Shown: positions 8,283 to 15,936 of the stretch, piece after piece
Layout of the letters: the number at the start of each line of letters is the position of its first letter
How positions within the stretch are numbered: position 1 is the first letter of the stretch
Source of the DNA: JAUHWL01 sp964416385
GTDB taxonomy: Bacteria; Bacteroidota; Bacteroidia; Flavobacteriales; Schleiferiaceae
Length of the DNA stretch: 26,946 nt
NCBI GenBank assembly: GCA_964416385.1
Contig: CAYQDW010000031.1
Location: 1 to 26,946, forward strand
Reading direction: 5' to 3'
Made by a program: the position numbers and the translations under genes
The notes under the pieces: generated by a model
What the model was told of the DNA's origin: nothing
Seen by the model: the letters and a program-made list of their open reading frames with translations, nothing else
Database searches by the model: none

Positions 8283-9215
8283 ATGAAAAGCACCATAACG
8301 TTTATCCTCGCGCTTACAACTGCAATTACCAGTGTTGTTTACGCACAAACCATCCCCGCATACAACGCGCAGAATTTAACGCTGCAAGTACCAATAGAAA
8401 TGATGGGCACTGTGCCAGACTCCACATTTCTAGTAAATGATTATTACACCTATCAGGTTACGGGTATGAACTTGATGAATGCACCAATTTTATTGCCCTC
8501 TGTACAATTGGGTTTTGATGGCAGGGCTACGCGTAACAATCCGTTTGGGGTAATTGCCCAATTTTGGTATGGCTATCAAACAGGAGATGTTTCTATGCTC
8601 CGTAACTTGCTTACCGAAAGTGGCAATGCGCAACTTGACGACAAGAATTTTTTTGATAATTTCTCAGAAAAAAGCGCCGCCACAAGTACGATTGACTCTA
8701 TTTGGGTTGTTGCTGCTATTGCTCTTGAAGACGGAATAATGGTTTTTACAAAAAATAAAACCTTCGGTATAGAACGCAACTTTTTACGTGAAATTAATGG
8801 CAACTATTTTATTGAGCCTTTTTCATCAGACACCTATAACAGGTTTATACAAAACTTTACGCTTTACCTATTTTACAGCCCTGAGGCCTTTAAAAGACCA
8901 ACAAACATTGTGGTGAATGATAGTGTATCCATCGGACAGAAAACCACATTTGCCGCGCGTTTATCAACAACCGGCAGTTATTTGGTTATCGCGCGAAGCG
9001 CAGACGTAACCAAGCCTATCATTGCACAAGTAAAAGACAACTCACCTGTAGACAGAAATGACAGATCACAGCGCGTAGAATTTCCGATTACGTTGAGCTA
9101 TTTTTTACCAAAGGGAGAAAATGAGGTGTATATCATAGAGTCTAATTATCCCATCTCCTTTATTACACAGCGCTTTATTGACAATGCGCAACTGCGCACC
9201 GTTAAGGTAAAATAA
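8283..9215 (+). CDS. exported protein of unknown function, third gene of the cassette
   Basis: A 310-residue protein with a clear signal peptide (MKSTITFILALTTAITSVVYA, cleaved before QT). The mature part contains no cysteine, in sharp contrast to the preceding gene product. It is rich in aromatic and Asn residues. Residues about 75-175 look alpha/beta (QFWYGYQTGDVSMLRNLL, FGIERNFLREING), and the last 100 residues look like a beta-sandwich (TTFAARLSTTGSYLVIARS, FPITLSYFLPKGENEVYIIES). No catalytic motif or known domain is apparent. The gene is 25 bases after the cysteine-rich gene and 56 before the barrel gene, so cotranscription is likely. A periplasmic or surface partner of the barrel protein is plausible but unproven. 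Confidence 0.72.
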   Translation: MKSTITFILALTTAITSVVYAQTIPAYNAQNLTLQVPIEMMGTVPDSTFLVNDYYTYQVTGMNLMNAPILLPSVQLGFDGRATRNNPFGVIAQFWYGYQTGDVSMLRNLLTESGNAQLDDKNFFDNFSEKSAATSTIDSIWVVAAIALEDGIMVFTKNKTFGIERNFLREINGNYFIEPFSSDTYNRFIQNFTLYLFYSPEAFKRPTNIVVNDSVSIGQKTTFAARLSTTGSYLVIARSADVTKPIIAQVKDNSPVDRNDRSQRVEFPITLSYFLPKGENEVYIIESNYPISFITQRFIDNAQLRTVKVK

Positions 9216-9271
9216 CACTAAAGCACTGCCGTAAATAGCGTCACATTTTATCGCTCATGTAAATTTAACGT

Positions 9272-11287
9272 ATGATGAACAGCATTAAAATAAATCTCGC
9301 ACGTTTCCTCATTGGTCTGTTTTTAGGCTATCATGCAACGGCTATTGCCCAAGAAAACTATGCGGTAATCTCCCCAGAAGTTAATCAGCCCGTAACTTCT
9401 GGTAAGCTGCTCATCATTATTCAATTACCAGAAAACAACAGCTTTAAGGCCGATGAATTCATGCTGGTATTAGATGGCAAACAAGATTTAACAGAACGTA
9501 CAATGCTCCGTAAAAACTTGCTTTCTGCCATTTATTCAGAACCACTTGCAGGCGGCAGGCATACTATTGAATTACTTGCTAGAGGTAAACAAGGAAAGGA
9601 ACCTACCTTGCTTGTAGAAACCTTTTTTACCGTAAAATCAGGAGAATTAGCAGCAACGGCCCCATCGCCTATGCGCAAAAAGGTGAGTAAAAAGAAACCC
9701 TTCCTCTCTGGCTCAATTTCATTTGCAACGTCTGATGCAGACATATCTGGTTCTGGCGCGGCCTTACGGCAAGAACCCGCATCAGTACGCGAAGTAGGAA
9801 TAAATCTTTCTTTAAGAGTTGGCAAAGGTGAAATACCGATTAAAGGATTTTACACCACCAACGCCCAAGGAAGATTTAGCTATAGAAATACATTTTCTAT
9901 CGGCTACAAAAAAAATGGCTTTTCATTGACTTATGGAGATCATTTTATCAATCAAGACCGCTTTACGTTTTCTGGCATTCGTGTAAGGGGCATATATTTA
10001 GATACTTATGTGCCCAATACCAAAAAGGTGAAATTGCGCTTTATGTATGGCAAAAACACAGAAGCCAATACAGTTGCAAATACCTTTCCTCTAGCGCCAG
10101 ACTCTGCCAATGCCATATTTCAAGGTGCAATGCCCGTTTATGAACGCGATTATTACATGATTCAGTTTCATGTTATTCACAGTAAATATGGTTATGGCAA
10201 GTTTGGTTTGGTGCGGGTGCGAGATATTGTGGGCGAAGCCCGAATTGCTGGTATTAATCCACAAGATAATGTTTCCATTCACTGGGAAAAATACATACCT
10301 ATTAAACAAAATCGTGGTTTTGTGCGCATTAATGCCGCAATGGCCTTTACCTCTCTTAACAATACGCAAGGCGGTGAAGATGCCTTCAACTTTCTCATTC
10401 GCTTAAACGCTTCTACCGTTCCGCTAACATTTAAAGAAGCCCCGCAATGTGCTTTTGGCTTGGCCACAAGCATACCCATTACAAAACACAACGATTTATT
10501 AATTGAAGGCAAGCGCATCGGTGCATCATATTACGCCCTTGCAAATCCGTTTATGTTAAACAACCGACAAATGGTGAACATCGGTGATCGGATTCGCCTG
10601 TTTAAAAATCGCTTTTCGCTTCACGTATTTTATGATTACATGATTGATAATTTGGGTGGCCAGCGTCCGCAAACGCGCGAAAATTCTTCTATACGCGGAG
10701 GCGCAACACTACGCCTTAATAACACCCTGCCAACCGTTTCTCTTGGCTATCGGTATTTTTTGGGCAATACGTTCAGCAATTTGCAAGACAACTATAACGT
10801 ACAAAACACCAATTGGTACGGAAGTTTAAACTACACGCTCCGCCTTGATGCTTTGTCATTTCAGCTTTCTGTGGCCCGCAATGACATGAATGTACTTTCT
10901 GAAGTTTTAGTTAACATGCAACAAGCCACCAACAGCCTATCCCTCTCTGCCAGTTACCAAAATACCACGGGCATCACCTTACAGGGCGTACAAACTAACT
11001 TGATTTATAACGAAATCACACAACCACAAGACTTTCTAAGTGCACAAGTTTGGTACAGAATAAAGCGCCCTGATATCAGGTTTAGGATGATTTATATGAA
11101 TAGCACTATGCAAAATATGGCCTTAGGCAAAGAGCGTAGAACGGGCGTTCAAGGCAATATAGATTTCGGCATCCGGCGCTTTTTAAATTTGGGCCTGCAA
11201 GCAGGCTACATGCCTTTTAACTCATTTGATGATAACCGCTCTTACTTAGAACGTTTTGTTCGCGTAAGCGGAACTCTCCTTTTTTAA
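9272..11287 (+). CDS. outer-membrane beta-barrel protein with N-terminal Ig-like domain
   Basis: A 671-residue protein with signal peptide (residues 1-27, ending ATAIAQ) and a periplasmic Ig-like domain at about 30-125 (ISPEVNQPVTSGKL, LVLDGKQDLTE, PLAGGRHTIELLARG). A short basic linker (KKVSKKK, about 135-141) follows. The remaining 525 or so residues show the alternating polar/aromatic pattern of transmembrane beta strands (FSIGYKKNGFSLTYGDHF, VSLGYRYFLGN, FVRVSGTLLF). The chain ends in Phe, as expected of a BAM-inserted outer-membrane protein. The N-terminal domain style recurs in uncharacterised Bacteroidetes/Ignavibacteria surface proteins. It closes the four-gene cassette and may be its membrane anchor or pore; substrate and role are unknown. 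ATG at 9275 is an equally possible start. Confidence 0.78.
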   Translation: MMNSIKINLARFLIGLFLGYHATAIAQENYAVISPEVNQPVTSGKLLIIIQLPENNSFKADEFMLVLDGKQDLTERTMLRKNLLSAIYSEPLAGGRHTIELLARGKQGKEPTLLVETFFTVKSGELAATAPSPMRKKVSKKKPFLSGSISFATSDADISGSGAALRQEPASVREVGINLSLRVGKGEIPIKGFYTTNAQGRFSYRNTFSIGYKKNGFSLTYGDHFINQDRFTFSGIRVRGIYLDTYVPNTKKVKLRFMYGKNTEANTVANTFPLAPDSANAIFQGAMPVYERDYYMIQFHVIHSKYGYGKFGLVRVRDIVGEARIAGINPQDNVSIHWEKYIPIKQNRGFVRINAAMAFTSLNNTQGGEDAFNFLIRLNASTVPLTFKEAPQCAFGLATSIPITKHNDLLIEGKRIGASYYALANPFMLNNRQMVNIGDRIRLFKNRFSLHVFYDYMIDNLGGQRPQTRENSSIRGGATLRLNNTLPTVSLGYRYFLGNTFSNLQDNYNVQNTNWYGSLNYTLRLDALSFQLSVARNDMNVLSEVLVNMQQATNSLSLSASYQNTTGITLQGVQTNLIYNEITQPQDFLSAQVWYRIKRPDIRFRMIYMNSTMQNMALGKERRTGVQGNIDFGIRRFLNLGLQAGYMPFNSFDDNRSYLERFVRVSGTLLF

Positions 11288-11316
11288 GCATTAAATGTTA
11301 AGGAGGAGATAGAACT

Positions 11317-12384
11317 TCAAGCTAAAGCGGCCTCATTTTGTTGCTGCCAATGGCGCACACGCGGATTCATAACTGCAAACCATAATGGCGGAATGGCCGC
11401 TAAGAGCATCATTCCCGGATAGCCTGTTGGCATTTGTGGACTGTGGTCATAATGGTCTAAAAGCTGATATTTCTTGGCCGCTTGGTAATGATGATCACTA
11501 TGCCTACTGAGCTCAAACAACAAAAGACGACCAATGGTATGGTTACTATTCCAGCTATGTGTGGGGTTGGTGGTTTCATAGCGCAAGGCTGATATGCGTT
11601 TACGTTGTAAACCGTAATGCTCTATGTAATTTACCGTTTCTAACAATAAAAAGCCCATACATGCAGCACCAATAAAATATAATGCAGCGGTGCTACTCAC
11701 GGCAAAAGCGATTAATGCAACAAAGCAAATTTGAATAACCTGAAACTGAAGCATTTCATTAGTGTAATGCACGGGAGAAAGCTTTTTGCGTTTTAAACGC
11801 TGCGCCTCTAAGCGCCAGGCAGAAAAATATCCTTGCCAAACACTGCGCATCCAAAACACCGGAAGCCACTCATTAAAGCGTGCAGAACTTGGGTCTTCTG
11901 GTGTGCTCACATTTTTGTGATGCCCACGGTTGTGCTCTATGAAGAAATGCATGTACAATGAAGACATCAACAATGCCTTAGCTAAAAACTGTTCGCCTTT
12001 TTTAGGCCTATGCCCAAGCTCATGGGCAACGTTTATGCCTAATACGCCACACATCATACCCATTGCGGTGATGCGGCCCACCAAATCAAATGTTGCTAAA
12101 GGCTGCGCTGAAATAGCCTGCAAAAACCAAATTAAAAACCCAAATTGTATTGGTACAATAATGTAAAGCATCCAATCATATAAGGTATCAGACTGTCGGT
12201 GCACAGCTTCTTCTGTACTGGCATTTTTTGGGTTTGGCGAAAAGAAGAACTCTAATAAAGGGATGATGCCAAACGCATAAATCAGAGGCAAATAGGTAAG
12301 CCATCCTGTTACTAAAAAACTTACAGCCACCGTTACGGGTAGCGTTAGCACCATCAAATATTTGAATGCATGTAGTTTTTTCAT
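11317..12384 (-). CDS. alkB: AlkB-type membrane non-haem diiron monooxygenase
   Basis: A 355-residue integral membrane protein that probably hydroxylates the terminal carbon of alkanes or similar hydrophobic chains using O2 and electrons from rubredoxin. All three histidine boxes are present: HELGH (121-125), HNRGHH (151-156, preceded by E and followed by VSTPEDPSSAR) and RHSDHH (294-299). The characteristic NYIEHYG (252-258) and a further conserved SWNSNH (277-282) are also present. Hydrophobic helices flank these boxes (about residues 10-48, 72-92, 104-119, 215-250). The length is slightly below that of classical AlkB (about 400). No rubredoxin or rubredoxin reductase gene is nearby, so electron partners must be elsewhere. 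Related desaturases and hydroxylases share the boxes, but HYG plus the second-box sequence favour AlkB. Confidence 0.85.
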   Translation of the reverse strand: MKKLHAFKYLMVLTLPVTVAVSFLVTGWLTYLPLIYAFGIIPLLEFFFSPNPKNASTEEAVHRQSDTLYDWMLYIIVPIQFGFLIWFLQAISAQPLATFDLVGRITAMGMMCGVLGINVAHELGHRPKKGEQFLAKALLMSSLYMHFFIEHNRGHHKNVSTPEDPSSARFNEWLPVFWMRSVWQGYFSAWRLEAQRLKRKKLSPVHYTNEMLQFQVIQICFVALIAFAVSSTAALYFIGAACMGFLLLETVNYIEHYGLQRKRISALRYETTNPTHSWNSNHTIGRLLLFELSRHSDHHYQAAKKYQLLDHYDHSPQMPTGYPGMMLLAAIPPLWFAVMNPRVRHWQQQNEAALA

Positions 12385-12524
12385 ACCCTCAAATTTTTAA
12401 AACTGATTTAACATATGCAAGCGCATTAAAAAATCATACAAATTGCCTGGCCAAAAAGTTCTCATACTACATCATATTGGCTCAAAGCAAATAAGAATAA
12501 CCCTATGGGTGCGAAAAAATATTT

Positions 12525-13229
12525 TTAAACCTTAAATAGGTAGAAAAACGCAAAATTGAAAGCGTTTAGGTAGCGCTTAATCGGTGCGTTAAAAGCGGGT
12601 GACAATTCTTGATCAAACTTCATCAAGAACAACATTTTGTTTTTTTGATTGATGTCGTTCATCCAACCAAATTGCAATCGTATACCAGTTTTTAGCTGAT
12701 CTCGCACTGCAAAATTGGGCTTACTGTCGTTAGCCTCATCGCCTACCCAGCGCACATTGGCATTCAATACTTTAGAAAACTGCAAGCCCGCACCAGCAAA
12801 CACGTGCCAATCTTGGGCATCTGAGGTTTTGATAATGTAATTACATATTAAAGGCGTATTTAACTGCACAAAAGACTGCACCATTTCTAATGCTGAAGAC
12901 ACTTCTCCAAAGGTTAAATCTGCTTGCAATTCGCCAGGATAATTTTCTGTGAGTTGCGTACTGTAACCATTGGTCTGTACAGCAATGGCCGCTTGAAAAA
13001 ACCAACGTTGACCAACAAAATGCGTATAAGTAATGCCACCGCCAGCGCTAAAAGTGGGCTGTTCTAAAACATTATATGTGGCATTTAAAATCGGAAATTC
13101 GCTGGTTAAATATCTATAACTCCCCCCTACTTCGGCACTTATGCCCATAAAACCTTGTGCCCAACTAAAGGTAAACTGCCCTATGGCAAACAGCGTTATT
13201 AATGCTTTATTTGAACATTGAAAACACAT
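12525..13229 (-). CDS. small outer-membrane beta-barrel protein
   Basis: A 234-residue exported protein. I start it at ATG 13229 (alternative ATG 13235, two residues longer), because the sequence MCFQCSNKALITLFAIGQFTF that follows is a signal peptide ending SWAQ. Further upstream in-frame sequence is antisense to the SDR gene and low-complexity. The mature part has alternating strands (FMGISAEVGGSYRYL, WFFQAAIAVQTNGY, TGIRLQFGWM) and ends in an aromatic-rich strand (FNFAFFYLFKV), resembling the OMP_b-brl_2/PorT-like group of 8- to 10-stranded barrels common in Bacteroidetes. Function unknown. Its start codon is only four bases from the divergent SDR start, so its promoter must lie inside the SDR coding region. 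Confidence 0.75.
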   Translation of the reverse strand: MCFQCSNKALITLFAIGQFTFSWAQGFMGISAEVGGSYRYLTSEFPILNATYNVLEQPTFSAGGGITYTHFVGQRWFFQAAIAVQTNGYSTQLTENYPGELQADLTFGEVSSALEMVQSFVQLNTPLICNYIIKTSDAQDWHVFAGAGLQFSKVLNANVRWVGDEANDSKPNFAVRDQLKTGIRLQFGWMNDINQKNKMLFLMKFDQELSPAFNAPIKRYLNAFNFAFFYLFKV

Positions 13230-13233
13230 AGAC

Positions 13234-13935
13234 ATGAAATTACAAGAGTCTCGCATTTTAATTACTGGTGGAAGTAGCGGTTTGGGCAAAGAAATGGCCG
13301 CCCTTTTTAAACAACACGGAGCTAAGGTACTAATTACAGGCCGCGATGCAGAAAAAGTTACGCGCGTTGCTGCAGAGCTCGGGGTGTATGGTATTGCCGC
13401 TGATGTTGCTGATGAGGCAGACATTGCCAAAACATTTACCGCTGTTCAAGAAAAGCTTGGTGGCTTAGATGTGTTGATTAATAATGCTGGTTTTGGTGAA
13501 TTTGCACCAATAGATGCCATTACTCTCGACCAATTTGAGCGCGTTTTTAGAACCAATGTTTTTGGTGCCGCACTCATGGGCAGAGAAGCTGCAAAAATTT
13601 TTAAGCAACAAAAATCTGGAAACATCATCAATATAAGTAGCTCTGCTGGGCGAAAAGGGTTTGCTAATGGCAGCGTATATGCTGCTAGCAAATTTGCCGT
13701 TAGCGGACTAACTGAGTGCTGGCGTGAAGAGTTGCGCAGGTACAATGTTAGAGTTATGCAAGTTAACCCAAGCGCTGTACCCACAGCCTTTAATGTACAA
13801 GACCGCAGTGAAAAGCCTTTGGTTGATAACATGCTTACACCAACAGAAATAGCACATGCCATTAAGGGTATGCTAGAAATGGCAGACCGTGGATTTATTA
13901 CAGAGTTGAGCGTTTGGGCAACCAATCCTTTCTAA
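13234..13935 (+). CDS. short-chain dehydrogenase/reductase (classical SDR)
   Basis: A 233-residue cytoplasmic NAD(P)-dependent oxidoreductase. It shows the cofactor loop TGGSSGLG (11-18), NNAG (83-86), the structural Asn108, catalytic Ser136 in NISSSAG, and Tyr149/Lys153 in YAASK. The loop-plus-GRD pattern (TGRDAEK) fits NADP(H) preference. It resembles YqjQ/3-ketoacyl-ACP-reductase-like SDRs, but the substrate cannot be assigned. A near-consensus -7 box TTTATTTG at 13206-13213 lies about 20 bases before the ATG, within the divergent barrel gene. The antiporter gene starts 61 bases downstream and could be cotranscribed. Confidence 0.9.
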   Translation: MKLQESRILITGGSSGLGKEMAALFKQHGAKVLITGRDAEKVTRVAAELGVYGIAADVADEADIAKTFTAVQEKLGGLDVLINNAGFGEFAPIDAITLDQFERVFRTNVFGAALMGREAAKIFKQQKSGNIINISSSAGRKGFANGSVYAASKFAVSGLTECWREELRRYNVRVMQVNPSAVPTAFNVQDRSEKPLVDNMLTPTEIAHAIKGMLEMADRGFITELSVWATNPF

Positions 13936-13996
13936 CTGGGGCGCTTTGCCTAAATAATGCTAATTTGGTCACAATAGATTTTATTCACCTAAGGGT

Positions 13997-15244
13997 ATGA
14001 CCGCAACCATTATCATTGCCACCAGCATCTTGCTTTTAGTGGCTTATTTGTTTGATTTAACCGCGGCTAAAACCAAAATTCCCTCTGTAATTTTACTACT
14101 AGCACTGGGGTATTTGGTAAGTCATGGTGCTACCTGGTTAGGCTTTGAAATGCCTGATTTGGGAAGAGTATTGCCTGTTTTTGCAACACTCGGTTTGATT
14201 CTTATCGTGCTAGAAGGCTCGCTAGAGCTAGAACTTAACAAGAGTAAAATCGGGTTAATTGCTAAATCGCTTTTTGGTGCACTGCTCGGTATGTTTGCTT
14301 TGGCCTTTGGTCTTGCGTGGCTGTTTAATTACCTCTATGAAATTGAAATCGCGAAAGGCCTAATCAATGCCATTCCGCTGTGCGTTATTAGCAGTGCCAT
14401 TGCCATACCTACGGTACGCAACCTAAAAGCTAATATTAGAGAATTCGCCATTTATGAAAGTAGCTTAAGCGATATCATCGGAGTAATCTTTTTCAACTTC
14501 ATGGTATTTAATGAGGTATATAATGTGCAGTCTTTTAGTCATTTTGGTCTTGAGCTGGTTTTGATTTTAGCCATTAGCGCCACAAGTACCGTGGCGTTGG
14601 CTTGGCTGTTAAACCGCATAGATCATCATATAAAATTTGTGCCGATTGTGCTGCTCATCATCATCATTTATGAAGTGCTTAAAGAATATCACCTGCCCTC
14701 GCTCATCTTTATTTTAATATTTGGGCTATTTCTTGGCAATTTAGACGAAATCAGCAATAACAGGTTTATTAAAAAGCTCAAGCCCGATTCTCTCAATAAG
14801 GAAGTTACGCGCTTTAAGAACCTCATTACCGAGGGTACATTCTTAATTCGCGCCATGTTCTTTCTCATCTTTGGCTATCAAATAGAAACTTCAGATATTA
14901 TCAGCACAGATACCTTGGCACTTTCTATTGCTATTGTTATTGGTATTTATACCATTAGGTTGTTACAGCTCGTTATTTCAAACTTGCCTTTATTCCCCCT
15001 ATTATTTGTAGCGCCAAGAGGGTTGATTACCATTTTGTTATTTATCTCAATTATGCCAGAAGACACCATACCTATTGTAAATAACTCTTTAATTACCAAA
15101 ATAATTATAGAAACGGCCTTGATTATGATGTTTGGCATGATGGTTAATCCAACAAAAAAAGCAGACCATTTTGACGATGACGATGATAATCTAGGTGATT
15201 TGCCTAACGCTGATCATATAAAAGCGGATATACCAAAAGCATAA
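13997..15244 (+). CDS. cation:proton antiporter (Na+/H+ exchanger family)
   Basis: A 415-residue inner-membrane protein with about 11 to 12 hydrophobic helices of the Na_H_Exchanger family, exchanging Na+ or K+ for protons. The first helices (AAKTKIPSVILLLALGYLV) and the VLEGSLEL segment (71-79) are typical. The ion-binding region reads YESSLSDIIG (153-162). The essential Asp159 is present, but Ser158 stands where CPA1 antiporters usually have Asn and CPA2 antiporters Asp. The C-terminus is a short acidic cytoplasmic tail (DHFDDDDDNLGDL), not a TrkA regulatory domain. A YceI-like gene begins 17 bases after the stop, implying an operon. Ion specificity is not determined. Confidence 0.87.
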   Translation: MTATIIIATSILLLVAYLFDLTAAKTKIPSVILLLALGYLVSHGATWLGFEMPDLGRVLPVFATLGLILIVLEGSLELELNKSKIGLIAKSLFGALLGMFALAFGLAWLFNYLYEIEIAKGLINAIPLCVISSAIAIPTVRNLKANIREFAIYESSLSDIIGVIFFNFMVFNEVYNVQSFSHFGLELVLILAISATSTVALAWLLNRIDHHIKFVPIVLLIIIIYEVLKEYHLPSLIFILIFGLFLGNLDEISNNRFIKKLKPDSLNKEVTRFKNLITEGTFLIRAMFFLIFGYQIETSDIISTDTLALSIAIVIGIYTIRLLQLVISNLPLFPLLFVAPRGLITILLFISIMPEDTIPIVNNSLITKIIIETALIMMFGMMVNPTKKADHFDDDDDNLGDLPNADHIKADIPKA

Positions 15245-15261
15245 AGCGCGCCTTATTAATC

Positions 15262-15870
15262 ATGAATAAACATCATCGTTTTGTAGTGGCTACCTGCATA
15301 TTTATGGCCGTAAAATTTTCGGCAGCAGCGCAAAGCCTTATTATTTGTTTTGATGAAAAGTGCGAAGTTGTTATAAAGGGCAACACCAATGTTGCGCCTT
15401 ACCAATGCAGCCTAAACCAGCTTCCGGCATTTGACACTCTTGATGTTTACAGTTACACCAAAGACGATCTATTTTATCTAGAAAATGCCATTATAAAGCT
15501 GCCGGCACAAAGTTTTTTCTGCGACAATAAAATGATGACGGATGATTTTCTAGAGGCGCTAAAGGCCGATGTCTTTCCGCATGTAAGCTTAGAATTTACC
15601 TACTTTAAATTGAAGCAACCGTTGGCGCATATGCCGCTACAAAAGAATATACCCGTAAAATTTTATGTCACCATTGCTGGGGTTAAAAAAGCCTTTTACA
15701 GCACGTATGATGAAATTCGGTTAGAGGATAACATTCTCTTTTTATCTGGAAATATCAGTATTAGCATGGGCGACTTTAACATCACGCCACCATCTGCACT
15801 CTTTGGCGCAATACGGGTAAGCGATAAAATCAAGATGCAATTTAACGTACGTTTTTGCATCAGCAACTAA
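15262..15870 (+). CDS. YceI-like exported protein, divergent
   Basis: A 202-residue exported lipocalin-like protein with a signal peptide ending near residue 23 (KFSAAAQ). YceI features are recognisable: an N-terminal VVIKGNTNVAPYQC strand, the central EALKADVFPHVSLEF motif, IAGVKK, and the C-terminal MGDFNITPPSALFGAIRVSD. Family members bind polyisoprenoid-type lipids in the periplasm. This copy is divergent: it lacks the usual SNVHDW segment and has several cysteines in the mature part (ICFDEKC, YQC, FFC, RFC), so disulfides are likely. It lies 17 bases downstream of the antiporter gene and ends just before a bidirectional terminator. Its link with the antiporter is positional only. Confidence 0.78.
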   Translation: MNKHHRFVVATCIFMAVKFSAAAQSLIICFDEKCEVVIKGNTNVAPYQCSLNQLPAFDTLDVYSYTKDDLFYLENAIIKLPAQSFFCDNKMMTDDFLEALKADVFPHVSLEFTYFKLKQPLAHMPLQKNIPVKFYVTIAGVKKAFYSTYDEIRLEDNILFLSGNISISMGDFNITPPSALFGAIRVSDKIKMQFNVRFCISN

Positions 15871-15878
15871 ACAAGAAA

Positions 15879-15904
15879 CCCCCGCCATCTTGCGATAACG
15901 GGGG
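15879..15904. terminator. bidirectional intrinsic terminator-like hairpin
   Basis: CCCCCG (15879-15884) pairs perfectly with CGGGGG (15899-15904) around a 14-base loop, flanked by AAA on the left and ATTT on the right. It lies between the convergent ends of the YceI-like gene (plus) and the porin-like gene (minus) and can serve both. The T tracts are short. Confidence 0.65.
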
Positions 15905-15936
15905 ATTTCCCTTCCTATCATGAGCGTTTAGGACAC

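Noticed and set aside
4860..11287. Type IX secretion substrates or SusCD uptake locus
   Set aside because: No C-terminal sorting domain, SusD-like lipoprotein, TonB box or plug domain is visible in the four proteins.
11301..11306. AGGAGG, a perfect Shine-Dalgarno match on the plus strand
   Set aside because: No start codon or open frame follows at a suitable distance; it lies between two convergent genes.
12500..12524. A/T-rich symmetrical tract AAAAAATATTTTT after the small barrel gene
   Set aside because: It could form a weak A-T hairpin, but it has no GC stem, so I do not annotate a terminator.
13446..13925. Open frame of 159 codons antisense to the SDR gene
   Set aside because: The plus strand carries all SDR catalytic motifs; the minus frame is a by-product of codon use.
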